Below, in pieces: positions 1-11,681 of a stretch of 64,000 nucleotides of DNA. The notes under the pieces are model-generated. The model saw nothing but the letters and a program-made list of their open reading frames with translations, did not search any database and was not told where the DNA came from. Source of the stretch: Carnegiea gigantea (Eukaryota; Streptophyta; Magnoliopsida; Caryophyllales; Cactaceae); NCBI GenBank assembly GCA_029747015.1, contig JAKOGI010000142.1, positions 1,009,502 through 1,073,501 of the forward strand, written 5' to 3'. Position numbers and translations under genes: made by a program. Each line of letters starts with the position of its first letter. The stretch's first letter is position 1.

Positions 1-328
1 TTTAGAAGGCGCCAGAGCACACTGAGGTACCAACATCCAAGGGTCCCAGGAGTGCATTTTAGAACTCATTTAATAGTTTACTATTTCATCTCTCCCTCTC
101 TTGCTAAAGATATCAATCAGGCAAGGGGCTATATGACTCTCTGTGTCTCAGGAAATTCAGCAAAGAAGTTTGGACAGGTGTTATGCCAGTTTCCTATCAG
201 TTGTCAATTGTACAAGCAGGCTTTCATGTCCCTTCCCCCACTCCCTTCTTTTGGTGTATAATGTGGAGGCAGGTTTCGGTGTATTCTGTCGACTAATATT
301 AGGTGGTTGTTTCTTGATCTAATTGCAG

Positions 329-1840
329 ATTTGGGATACAGCAGGACAGGAGAGATTTCAGAGCCTTGGTGTTGCTTTCTATCGTGGTGCTGATTGTTGT
401 GTTCTTACGTATGATGTGAACAACATGAAATCTTTTGAGAACTTGAACCGTTGGAGAGAGGAGTTTTTACTACAGGTAGGATTAAGCTATTTGCCAGTGA
501 CTTCTACCTATATGTTTTGGGCGCAAAAAGTACTAATAAACTACTTTTATAGGCAAGCCCATCTGATCCAGACAACTTCCCATTTGTTTTGCTGGGGAAC
601 AAGATAGATCTTGATGGTGGGAGCAGTAGAGTGGTAAGACTTTTTCCTTCTCTTGGAAAAATGGTATTTTAACTAAACTAGAGCTTTTGGGCTTTAAGAT
701 GCCAAATTACGATTACAAGGGCTTATTTCTCCCCCTTTCAATCTTTATGGGGAAGAGTACTTGAAGACATTCATCAAATGAAGATACTGTGTGCTTCTTT
801 GTTCTTTCTGTGAGAATCTGATATAATGAGTGCGAAAGCATCGGTATCTCTTGGGTTGATGAGTATTGAGTCTAAATCGTATGTCTTGTTAAAGGCCTCA
901 TGTTGCATGTGATGATTCATCGCTGCATTTTTCTTCCAACAATCAGGTTTCAGAAAAGAAGGCAAAAGCCTGGTGTATGAGCAAGGGAAACATTCCTTAC
1001 TTTGAGACTTCAGCCAAAGATGGTACAAATGTCGAGGAAGCTTTCCAGTGCATTGCCAAAAATGCCATCCAGAATGAACCTGAAGAAGAGATGTAAGTAT
1101 ATCCATTGGATAGTAAATCATGCACCTGGAATTAGTACATATCACAATAACTCTCTTCTATGTGCGAGCCATGCTTGTAATTTTGAGCTCCTTTTTTTGG
1201 GGGGGGGGGGGGATGGCTAAGTCTACACCTACACACAACTTAGAATCGAATCTTGGTCTCTCCGGTGGAAACTAAGCAACCTACCACTATGCTATCCGTC
1301 AAGGGAGCGTAACTTTGAGCTCCATTTTGGGGGAGGGGATCCAACTTACAGGGTCCCCTTCCCCTTTGATATCCAAGATGTTATTTACCTCGAATGATTG
1401 GAGGGAAGAGCAAAGCCCCCTGAACTCTCTCCCCCCTAAAAGTAGTCAGAGCTTGGCATCATTTTTGGTTCTCAGCAAGCCATGTGGATCTCTGAAGGCC
1501 TGCTTGAGCAGGATCCACAGGGTGGTGTTGTTGTACTGAGTATTCACTCATGTAGGCCTTGCCAAATATGAGGAGGGGGGGGGGGGGAAGGCTTGTACCC
1601 AATATTTGTGATGTAAGCTTTGCAGTGGTCGTGCATTTAGGATGTTTTGAGTGGACTCTTTAGGGGCTCAGAGTTGAGATATTCGTTAGGTCTGCCAAAG
1701 GCCATTCTTATGTTGACTTGACATTCTGAAGCATTCTAACTGGTGTATTTTCATGTAAACCATGCTACAGGTACCTTCCTGATACCATTGACATGGCGGG
1801 TGGTGCCAGACCTCAAAGCTCTTCAGGGTGTGAATGCTGA
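329..1840 (+). CDS. RABG3: Rab7-type small GTPase (RABG3), 3' part of gene
   Basis: Rab7 GTPases control late-endosome/prevacuole to vacuole traffic on the tonoplast. Four exons are readable: 329-475, 553-633, 947-1092 and 1771-1840, with GT-AG introns and compatible phases. They encode the switch II motif [20 protein letters not shown], the guanine-specificity motif GNKID, the G5 motif ETSAK, and a C-terminus ending SGCEC, a CxC double-geranylgeranylation signal. The N-terminal exons (P-loop GxxxxGKT, effector loop) lie left of the window, so the gene is 5'-partial. The sequence 1-328 is intron. From memory of Arabidopsis paralogs the C-terminal part (YLPDTID, SSGCEC) resembles RABG3c-f rather than RABG3a/b; exact orthology is not claimed. 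The last intron (1093-1770) carries an antisense SINE-like insertion. Confidence 0.95.
1192..1308 (-). mobile_element. tRNA-derived SINE-like insertion in Rab7 intron
   Basis: On the minus strand this segment begins with a tRNA-like head: an A-box-like TAGCATAGTGGTAGG and, about 30 nt on, a B-box-like AGATTCGATTC. It ends in a C14A7 run. It is bracketed by a 15-bp near-identical direct repeat, GTAAYTTTGAGCTCC, at 1177-1191 and 1309-1323 (one C/T difference), as expected for a target-site duplication. Ambiguity: after the right repeat the flank also continues into a T4G5AG4 tract, so the direct repeat may extend to about 35 bp and the homopolymer tail may partly belong to the target. Confidence 0.45.
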
Positions 1841-2178
1841 AAGTCCAATCAACTCAGTCTGTCACTGTGTCATTGTTCAGCTTAAGTTGAAATTGTTGTA
1901 CACATGACAACTTGATCCAGGGAGCAATTTCATTATTGTTAATCTTGTATCCTACTTGTTTCTGCATCCTAGCTAGGAATCTCAGTCGTGCTTGATGTTG
2001 CTTGCATTCCAATCATCTTGTCATACAAGACTTACCTCATACTAATTTTTGTATGGTTTTCTAATTCCCTCGAAATAATAACCTTCCTGCTTCTTAAGGT
2101 AAAGCACTAAAGCTATGTATATCTACATTTTCAAAAACCCTATTATGATGGGCTGCGTACTGAATTCAAACTCCAAAG

Positions 2179-2275
2179 TTTTTTTTTTTTTTTTTTTGGG
2201 GGGGGGGGGGGGGGGTGTTCATTGTCTTACAGTGCTTTTACTTGGTCATCTTTTTCACCCCCCCCCCAAAAAAAA
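2179..2275. repeat. Homopolymer inverted repeat T19G18 / C10A8
   Basis: A run of 19 T followed directly by 18 G (2179-2215) is followed 42 bp later by 10 C and 8 A (2258-2275). The second block is the reverse complement of the T/G junction, so an 18-bp perfect stem (T8G10 with C10A8) with a loop of about 50 nt could form. Confidence 0.7.
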
Positions 2276-3449
2276 GAAAGACAAGGGTGGGGGTTTTATG
2301 ACATGAATCGAGGAATGGATCGATTGTACATCTTATGACATTCCTAATCTCAGCATAGCTCACGCGTTGCTCCACAAAAGCTAGCCATTGCTAGAAATAA
2401 ACCTGCGCAATAGGTGATTACTCTACCGCCCGTAATTTTGAATGTGGGTTTGACCTGCTTTTATTCCTAGCTGAGGCTAAATTTTGCTGCCATTAGGAGA
2501 ATCCTCTTTGACTCGCGAAAGAAAGGGGGGGAGGAACCAATGGTATCATTTTAGGTACTATACTATGATCTCCCTGGAGACAGATCTCCGTAAGACTGGT
2601 CTCTCGAGGATCGTAAGGTAGCATAGTTGTTGCCTTGCCAACTTGCTGTAGGCTCTAATGAAAAATGAGCCTCAAAGATCACATACAAATGGTATTTTTC
2701 TTTGAATCTGTGCACACCCTACCTCAGTTGGATTTTCCTCCCACATTTGAAAGTGAAACGAGCACCTACAATTGACATAACCATCAATCAATGGATTGTC
2801 TACTGGCATTAGCCACCTTCCGCTGAGGTGTGTTCGAATCTCATTAGAAGCATAACAGGGGTTGCCCTCTCCTTTTCCTGCCAAACTTCGGGCACTAAGG
2901 TGTCCCCATCTGAGGTAACGTCCCTAGTTGGGCTACAAACACGAAAGGGAAACCTAAAACATGAGAAAGAAAAACAGAAATGCAGAAAAAGAAGAGATGT
3001 TTTTTATTAAGGTGATATAATTTTAAGCATAGTATATCTCGTTAATAGATGTATATACTTTCATGCATATGTATTATAGCTCGTTGTTATTCAAGAAAGA
3101 CACAAAACGTTGATGAATGTGGTTAGCGTAAGAAAGATGCTACAACTTTAGAATCAATCAATAAGGTATCTACCATTAATTCTTTGGTAATTGAATTTGT
3201 GTTAATGTTTTATATATATTCTTGTGAAGCGATTTTTGTTATGGATGTCTTATAAATTTTCATTAGTGAATATCCTCCATCTACACTTTCTTATTCAAAA
3301 ACTTGACCAGAAGTCCATTTAGTCTATAATTGTTCACTTAGTGATTCAGATTATCAATAATTAAAGAAGTATTGGACACTAATATTCTCATTTTTGAAGG
3401 TCTTGGACGGGAATAGTCCCAATTTACACATTGGACACCAACATACTTA

Positions 3450-3600
3450 AAAAAGGGCAGCCCGGTGCACAAGCATCTCGCGTTCACGCAGGGTCCAGGG
3501 AAGGGCCGCACCCCAAGGGGCGAATTGTAGGCAACTTAACTTGACTTTGTCAGTTGCTGATTTCACGGCTCGAACCCGTGACCTTTTGGTCACACAGAGG
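3450..3600 (-). mobile_element. Au-family SINE, 5'-truncated, with 14-bp target-site duplication
   Basis: Read on the minus strand the element has the tRNA-type B box GGGTTCGAGCC within TGACCAAAAGGTCACGGG, a central body, then GGCCCTTCCCTGGACCC and the diagnostic 3' end CACCGGGCTGCCC followed by T6. These are hallmarks of the plant Au SINE, whose 3' end is a short T run. The A-box head is missing, so the copy is truncated by roughly 25-35 bp. A perfect direct repeat caccaacatactta flanks it at 3436-3449 and 3601-3614. The match rests on remembered Au features, not an alignment. Confidence 0.85.
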
Positions 3601-4396
3601 CACCAACATACTTACCTTTGACAAAATTTATTTATTTTGGATCACCTCTGAATGAACAGAGCTTGAACTCAATAGGACGATATGTAGATGGTCATTTTGC
3701 TAATGTGGACACTAGATGAAACAAATGCTTCGAAAGAAGAATTGATTCACCTTAAGTTGAAGGTTTGAGGCCCTCACTAGCAGAAAAATTGTGGTTATGG
3801 TTATATTTGTGGTTCTAATAATTGTATTGTTGAGGGTAATTTAACGGTTCAAAAATGGTGGTTGTATAAAAGGATTGTTGATATTGCTCCACTATCCATG
3901 CTAAGCAAAATAACTGTTCACATCATGGCTTCGCTTAAATCCAAGTTTTATTCACTTGGCGATGGTCCAAAACAATTAAATAAGGTCAAAGGTTGTGTAT
4001 GTTGAGTGTCGAACTTACAAGTAAAATTTTTTTCATCCAATACCCCCAAAAATGAGATTATTGGCGTCTACTATCCCACAATTAAATAGAAAAATTCCAC
4101 TTTTTTAAAAAAAAAGTAAAGGAAATACCACAATCAATGTATAAACCTGGTTAGCATTGACTATTCCAAGTGGTATATGTATGTACATGTGAAAATCTTA
4201 TTCAAGAATAGCTGACGAGCCAGTTCTATAAGTTACAATCTCTTTATCTGTTTCTTTTCTTTTAATTTTCTAAACCTAGTCGCTAGTTCCCGCTTTTACC
4301 CAAACATCTACCTATATGTATTCGTCTAGATTTACAGGCCTTAATCCACAGTATAAGTGTTAGATATGGCAACACAACTAATTAGTAGTATTCAAG

Positions 4397-4500
4397 CGAG
4401 CAGAGATGGGGGGTAAGGTTTATAGTGGCTTTGAATTTAGCTTTTGATTTGAATCCTACCTATATCTGTCTTAGTGTCTCATTTATATCAAACGAAAAAA
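4397..4500 (+). repeat. Dispersed repeat, family shared with 30190-30295
   Basis: Contains a block reading approximately GAATCCTACCTATATCTG followed by a spacer and CTCATTTATATC. A diverged second copy lies at 30190-30295 (GAATCCTGCATATATCTG, then CTCATTCGTACC). The TTTGAATCC/TTCGAATCC core resembles a tRNA B box, so a SINE origin is possible. No target-site duplication was seen. Confidence 0.45.
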
Positions 4501-4817
4501 TATAAGTCAACAAAATAAGGTATTACAGAATAAAATTTGAGGGAAAAAAAAAATCTCACTTCTCATTGAGTAAAAAAACAACAAAAAGAATCTGCAAGAG
4601 TTCATTTAGTCTGTAATTGTCCATGTAATTATTCAGATTATTCGTGATTAAAAAGAAAAATCTCACTTTCTTATTTTTTATAAGAAAAATCAAAAGATTT
4701 TAGCCAGTAGAATTTGATTCAAGCAATAATGGGGCCAGCGAAATTTAGTGGATAAGATTTCCTGTTGCATGTCACAGACAGTTTATCCCGTAGAATCTGT
4801 ACATTTCACTGCCAGAG

Positions 4818-7438
4818 ATGTTCTTTATCTCTCTCCCAAGTTCTGCTGTCACAAAGCTTTCCTCTCTTCTCTGCAAAATCTCTCCCATGGTATGACTTTG
4901 CACCTCAAATTCCCCCCAAATAACATCTTTGATTATCATTTTTATGATTAAATTCTGCTTCTCTCTTCGAGTTTTCTCCTCATTTGTGCTGATCTCTTCA
5001 ACTTACTGAGGTGCTGGCTGTGTGAGTTGACTTGTAGTTCATTTGGTTTGTTGCTATGAATTTCATTATGAATTTTCTTGGCATGTTGATCGATTATGTT
5101 GATGCCCACTTGATGTTAGGAATAGTAAACTATGGCTCAAATGTAGAGATACTTAGAATGAGGTTTAGGTATCTCAATTTTGCTTAAAAAAATTCCCAGT
5201 TTTCTATGCTATTCAGTTTGCATATAGAGGATTTCATAACATGTATATACCAAATTAAATCATCATGGTTTGTTTGTGTTATTGGTAAATGTTTGTTGGA
5301 AGTCAGAAAGATGCATAAACATTAAGCATTAGGAACTTGTAAGGTGTTTTCCATTCTCTTGAATTAGTACCTTCAGAGAAATTTCTGATGTCACCGAATT
5401 GACGAATGGACCATGATCAAGTGTAATCATCTTGTGAAATGAAAAATGAATTCTTCAGTACTCATGTATCAATGGTAAGGCTAGTACATCTCTTCGAGTT
5501 TACTCCATAGAATGCTCATGTTAACACTTGACATCTTTTCGTTTTACATTTTCAGGATAAAGAGTACCACACTTCAGGTGCTGATGATTTTTCATCTGGG
5601 AACCGCTGTGTTGCCTGCTTAGGAAACAACAGCTGCCATACAGTTCATTCGAAAACAAAACTAATGGGCAAGTTAGTCAAACGTGGCAAATCTCATCAAG
5701 TCTTGAGCATTTTCGACAGTTTGATTCATGAGGGACACAGGCCGACTCTTGTAACATATACAGTACACTTAGCCGCCCTTACCCTCCAGAAGAAAGTCGG
5801 GTCTATTCCTTCTCTTATCTCTATGGTGGAGGAAACAGGTATGAAACCTGACTCGATATTCTTTAATGCTGCGATAAATGCTTATTGTGAAGCTCGTGAT
5901 ATGAAAGGGGCAATGAAAATATTCAATAAGATGAGGGAAAGTGGTTGTAAACCCACTGCCAGTACCTTTAATACATTGATGAAAGGCTATGGGCATGTTG
6001 GGAAGCCTGAAGAATCATTCAAGTTACTTAAGCTAATGTTGGAAGTAGAAAATGTAAAACCAAATTTGACGACTTACAACATACTGGTTCAAGCATGGTG
6101 CAACAAGAATATAGATGAAGCATGGAATATAGTGTATAAAATGGTGGGATCTGGTCTGCGACCTGATGTTGTCACCTACAACACATTAGCACGGGCTTAT
6201 GCACAAAGGGGAGAGACAACCAAAGCTGAGGCGATGATCCATGAAATGCACAAGAACAGAATTGAGCCAAATGAACGGACATGTGGTATCATTATTAGTG
6301 GCTACTGTAGTGAAGGAAACATGGCAGATGCCTTAAGGTTTCTCTATCGAATGAAGGATCTCCGGGTGCCCCCAACTCATGTGGTCTTTAACTCCCTTAT
6401 CAAAGGGTTTTTAGACATCATGGACTCTGATGGTGTTGATGAGGTAAACTTTGTCTTATCCATTAATTACCATGATTTGTTGTTAGGTAGGACTGGTGCT
6501 AGGCTAGGTGCTGTTGATGCAATGTATGTATTTGGTATTTGTCTTTTTTATCTTCTGTAATGCCATGAGCCTATCAACTTTGACAGGTATTGACATTAAT
6601 GAGAGAGTATGGGGTGGAGCCAGATGTGGTAACATTTAGCACAATTATGAATGCGTGGAGTTCAGCAGGACTTATGGATAAGTGCCAGGAAATGTTTGAT
6701 GAGATGGTGAAGGCGGGCATAGAGCCTGACCTCCACGCATTCAGCATCCTTGCAAAAGGCTATGTCCGTTCTGGTGAAACTGACAAGGCCGAGTCACTCC
6801 TAACTGCCATGGGCAAATCAGGGGTTCACCCAAATGTCATAATATTCACCACCATCATCAGTGGGTGGTGCAATGCAGGGCAAATGGAATATGCCATGAG
6901 GGTTTTTGACAAGATGTGTGAAATGGGTATCTCCCCTAATCTGAAAGCATATGAAACCTTGATCTGGGGCTTTACTGAAGCCAAACAGCCCTGGAAAGCA
7001 GAGGAGTTGCTCCAAATCATGAAAACCAGTGGTGTCTTTCCTGAGGAAACTACCATCGGTCTTGTTGCAGATGCATGGCGCTCAGTTGGTTTGATTGATG
7101 AAGCTAAAAGAGTGATGGATAGCGCAAAACTTGACAGAATTTTAGCAGTTAAAGCCAAAGGAGATGAGAAGCCTAAGGACGGTTTGCAGAGGATTTACCA
7201 AAACCAAAATTTTGGTGTTTCGTCTAAGGTCTTCCAGACACCCGCTTTTGCTACAAATATAAGAAGCCAGGTGGTGCTTGGGGAAACCAGAACATCACCA
7301 AGGAAGCTTTCTGCTAAGACAAATTTCGGGTCTTTGGCTCATTTGTGTCGATTTCGGGTGACCCAGTTTGGAATCTGCAGTAGGCTGTTTGTTAGCGAGA
7401 GTCAATTGTCAGGGCAATTAGTAGGCATTTTTATGTAA
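4818..7438 (+). CDS. Pentatricopeptide repeat protein (At5g21222/At5g25630 type)
   Basis: P-class PPR proteins bind organellar RNA and act in its processing, stability or translation. Proposed exons are 4818-4889, 5556-6443 and 6587-7438, all phase 0, giving about 603 residues. Exons 2 and 3 are strongly supported. They hold a run of 35-residue PPR motifs with typical signatures ([52 protein letters not shown]). The reading frame before the first in-frame ATG of exon 2 (5664) is conserved: [14 protein letters not shown] resembles what I recall in the Arabidopsis homologs. Translation therefore starts upstream. An ATG at 4818 runs in phase into a GT donor at 4890 and gives a hydrophobic, serine-rich leader compatible with organelle targeting. 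An alternative start is the ATG at 4887-4889, directly at that donor. The C-terminal 90 or so residues are not PPR. Confidence 0.85.
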
Positions 7439-10400
7439 GGCGATGATCTGAAGTTGTGTACAGTCGATGTATACAGCAAGACTCGAGTTAATGGGCTTGA
7501 AGCTGGGAAAATGATTGTTTTGGGATACAGCCTTCTGAAGCAGGAATACTTCATCGGTAAATCATCTGAAATCGTCTGAAAAGGTGATTCTCTCGCGCCA
7601 ATTTGAGTGTCATTCGAAATTTATGCACATAATTGAATTCATGTAAACAATATTAGTCGCAGTTCAAATTCATATGTGAATGAACATATCCTTCAAATTA
7701 TTGTAATTAATGAATATCCGATGCTATTTTGTCGCACATGATACTTGATGTGAGCTTGCAGGAATGAGATACCAAATCTTCGACCATCTTTCCAATTCCA
7801 TCCTTGCAAATTTTTGATAATCATATGCTTTTTCCGGTCTCAAAGTGCTGGTTTTCGAGCACTTGTGTGGTTGATCGTATAGGTACCTGTTCTTACAGGT
7901 CAAGCTTTTTGATCATTGAGTAGATGCTGGCAGCCTCTCTTGCAAAACAGTACTGAATGGGAACTCACTTGTCACTGCAGCAAAAGTCAGTTCCACAACT
8001 ATAGAGAACCGAGAAAATTAGTTAAAATTCATCCAATGCAAAGTCCGTTTCTAAGCCATGCTAATATTACTGATGAATCTTGGAGGCACCAATCTTTTCT
8101 GGTATCTACACACTGGCTGATGTAGCGAACTTCTTTACATCATGCCATTTCATAATCACTTCACTCATTCCAGCAAATTTCATAGTTATTGAGCGCCACC
8201 TGAATGCGCAGAGCTCGTAACTCTTCGTGTCTTACCCAACCTACACACAGGAAAAAACCATGAATAAGAATATGATATTAAAAAAAAAAAAATTTAAACA
8301 TGGCCTGAACTTAGTTATGAAAGAAAACAAGCACGTAAAGTAGGACTTGTGCGGGGATATAGATATGGTCGTGACCAAGGGATGAATTACTGGACAGGAC
8401 CAATAAAACCGATAAACTGTAGGGAGAGACAGATAAATAGCAACGGAGATCAAGCACATGAACATTATCGACCACAAGGGATTCAACACAGTTTTGTCAG
8501 TGTGACAAAGTTATAGATGGTCCATACAAAAACATAGATCGAATCAATGATTGATACTCACAAAAATCCATCAAAAACCTTGCATCTTATGGAACATACA
8601 TTGGAGAAGCCTTGACTAGTACTGTGTAGTTAGTTGCTCTGAAGCCTGAAATAGAGATAAGGGAGCTTCTTGTTATGTGGTTTGCATCAGACAGGTGCAC
8701 ATCACAAATAATTATCATGCCTAATCAATTACTGTTTAATTGCTGTTCTTTAGAAATCCAAATGCTTATCACAAATAATTGAAAAAGCTTATCAATTGTC
8801 TCTACTTGATTGTCAGAATTAGAAATTAAGAAATTTCGATGTTCATCAGTCTTCACCAACTCCAATATCCTCCTCCTCCGACCCATCCAAAGCATAAAAA
8901 TTTACCTAAGAAAATTAGTCTTAAACACAACACCTTCCAATATAAACATCTTTGAACACTAATTCAAGAACTCCAAATCAATTGTACGGGATTACGTCTG
9001 AATTGTCAACATATGCCTTGCTTTGCTCGGTCGGAAAAAGGAGCAAAATTGAATGTTAGGTTTTGTAGACATTGGGCTAGGCTGCCGACTACTGTGCTTG
9101 TTTTGTTTTTGTATTTTTTGGTTGAAAATTTGGGCTTAAATTGTATCTGATTTGCAATAGCTAGGCTACTATTATTAATAAAAATAGCTATAGTATTGTG
9201 TGATATTTTAAAATTAATTTTGTCATAATGAAATAATCATTTACTTTTCCAAAAATCATACAAATTATTTTTTATAACTTATAAACATGAATAACAATAT
9301 AAAATAAAAGGAATAAAAGTAATTAAAAATATTTAATTATGCACTCTATAAGAGATATTTTACTTGATGAGTCAAGTTGAATTTCCATAGGTTGCAGAGA
9401 TGAAGAAAAAGAATTTTAAAAGTTAAAACTCGAGATGACATGTAGGGAATGGAGTTCCAAAATAAGCACTCTTATAGAAACCTTCACAAATACTCATCGA
9501 ATCCGCATCCCTGCCTTCCCCCCTCAACCCCATGTAAAGTTTCCTCTCTATTTTTCTTCACAATCTGAACACGCTGATGAATATTATCCATGTCTATAAT
9601 ATAAGAATTACCCAACACTTTTATTTTAGACTTGCATACCCTCTTCTGCACCAAAAAAAATATCGTAGACTCGTATATATGACAATTCCTCTATCATAAT
9701 TCTAATAACACGTACACCCACATACATGCACGTATCAAAACTTACATACATGAAAGATATAGGCAAATAAATGCATGTCATGTGATGTGGCTATACAACT
9801 TGCTTGTCTTTGGATTTGACTTGGGTGCAAATTATAAAAAAGCTTGTTCTTTTGCAAAGGACCATGAAAATAAGGGAGAGTTTTTAAAAAAATTTAAAGA
9901 TTATAATAACCTAATTTTATAAATAAGTGCCACCAACTCTGCTCTCATATGCTTTGAAATCTACATCAAATAGAAAATTGAGCTGCATTATTCATCCCTT
10001 TAACCTACAACAAAAAGCCAATTTCACGGGGTTAGAGAGATTCAGATATAGACAATTTTATTCCTACAGATATCACTGTAAAATTTACTGGAAAATTTTA
10101 TCATTCATATAGAGAGAAAGGTTAAGTAGGCCTGGAGAGTAGCTTCATCTGTTCAAAGAAAAGTTAAGCTCTTCTCATAAGAGAGGTGTAGAACTAGAAT
10201 TAAGTACTCATCTTCACCACCTGTAAATATTTCACAGATAATTCTTTGACAATAATAACACCTTCCAGTATAGGTTCCGCTTTCACAAGTCTGCCTAAAT
10301 TTAGATATATACAGTCTTGCATCTAGTGATATGATTACTTATAGAGAGGCCGATTACAATGTACGTTCTCTCTCTATATACTCAACATTCAATGGCTTCG

Positions 10401-11681
10401 AAATGATTTCGAGAAATACAGAGGAAGAGTGAGAAAGGAAACCCTAGAACTATTGAGTGAGAAAAATGAAGCATATGCACTTAGGAGAGATACCAGCAGC
10501 AGTTTATAAAGGAGGATGGGGTTAGGGTTTCTTATCAAAATGGTTTTTGAGTCTGATTTGGTTTATTCAGCTGCCGTAAATTAAGGTTAAGGTTGAGATT
10601 TAAGAAGGCTGAGTTGATTCATTACTTTGTGCTGATATTTACTCTCTATCACATTTTATTTACACGAGTTGGTTATTTGGTCACAAAATTTGACATTACC
10701 AATGATATGCTTGAGTTATTAGGAGTAAATGTGAAACGCTCTCTTTACGAGTAGTAATGTGCGTAAGGGTAAGATTGCCGACATTTGAATCTCCCAAGAT
10801 CTTCTGAAAGCGGGACCCACCACACTGAGAGTTACTGTTGTTATTGTTGTTGTTGTTAGGAGCAAATGTATGACTATTAACTTGTCAAATTGATGTTGAT
10901 AATTTGCAAAAAAGGCTATCAGTATTCAGTAATCATCTTTGATTCATTATAACCCTTGAAAAGTGTATTTTTTAAAATTTTTATAAAATTTGTTATCATT
11001 ATTTTCTTTTCCAAAAATTGTTATAAAAGGGAAAAACCAGTAATTAATTGTCTACATGTTACATGTAGAATCTAGGTAAACAATTTGGAAACAATGTATT
11101 TGTTTTTTTGGGGGGCCCTAATGTAGAAGTTTCTTTGAACAAACAGTAACGCAAGCCTTCAATGTAGGAGGTTTATTAACTTAATATATGTTCATGCGGC
11201 CCCTCAAAAGAGTTTAAGAATAAGTGCTCCTAGGAGTATGGTACTGATTTTGCGAAACCCTTGTATCAGAAAAGAGGGAATCCATGCATCTAACTTACAT
11301 GGAAAGAGTACCTTATTTTGCACTAGCACGCTACGAACTTCATTAATTTACAGAGCAGGCATCCGATAGGAAGGAAAACCGATTAGTCTCCAATAAACGG
11401 AGACATATTGACATATTACATAATATCCCCTACTGCTGAAAGAAGCACTACATACTACATTTTACAAGATATATCCAATCCAATAAATACATCTTATAAA
11501 ACCGCCCGGGGGGGAAGGGAAGAGAAAAGCAGATACAACTTTGGAAAATAAGCAAATCTCTTGCAATATGAATATGATCAGATTGTAAGAAGCACCCATA
11601 TCTTGAGATTTTACTTCTTGTCACTACTACAGCAAAATCTACACCTAGGGATGGTAACTTCGGCGCCGAGCTACTGTTGGA
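7439..11681. other. Intergenic spacer, convergent PPR and LIKE-COV genes
   Basis: Spacer of 4.2 kb between convergent genes. It is AT-rich, especially 9100-9450 and 9800-10100. The only element I can define is a SINE 3' fragment at 10733-10855. The last 250 bp (11430-11681) are probably the 3' UTR of the minus-strand LIKE-COV gene. Short frames at 7916-8125, 8241-8489 and 9927-10112 have no recognisable domain. Confidence 0.6.
10733..10855 (+). mobile_element. 5'-truncated SINE/LINE 3' end with (TTG)n tail and target-site duplication
   Basis: The segment has the layout of plant tRNA-derived SINE 3' ends of the TS type: GCGTAAGGGTAAGATTGC, a degenerate CTCCC...GAAAGCGGGA region, then a tail of TTG triplets (TGTTGTTATTGTTGTTG). 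It is flanked by a 14-bp direct repeat ttaggagYaaatgt at 10719-10732 and 10856-10869 with a single T/C difference. The tRNA-like head is absent, consistent with 5' truncation on reverse transcription. A truncated RTE-type LINE sharing this tail is the alternative. Confidence 0.6.

Larger units (their letters stand above)
1841..4817. other. Intergenic spacer, Rab7 to PPR gene
   Basis: About 3 kb without a convincing gene. The left end (1841 to about 2100) is the likely 3' UTR of the Rab7 gene. It holds a T19G18 run with an inverted C10A8 partner (2179-2275), a possible tRNA-like stretch near 2796-2850 (B-box-like GTTCGAATC), a truncated Au SINE (3450-3600) and a second repeat family at 4397-4500. 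The rest is AT-rich unique-looking DNA. Open frames here are short and lack homology I recognise. Confidence 0.6.

Noticed and set aside
774..1145. 123-residue minus-strand frame overlapping the Rab7 gene
   Set aside because: Antisense of a Rab7 exon and its introns; the plus-strand exon is clearly conserved.
4748..4951. Frame beginning at 4748 as first PPR exon
   Set aside because: It starts with GTG rather than ATG and is in a different frame from the phase-compatible ATG at 4818.
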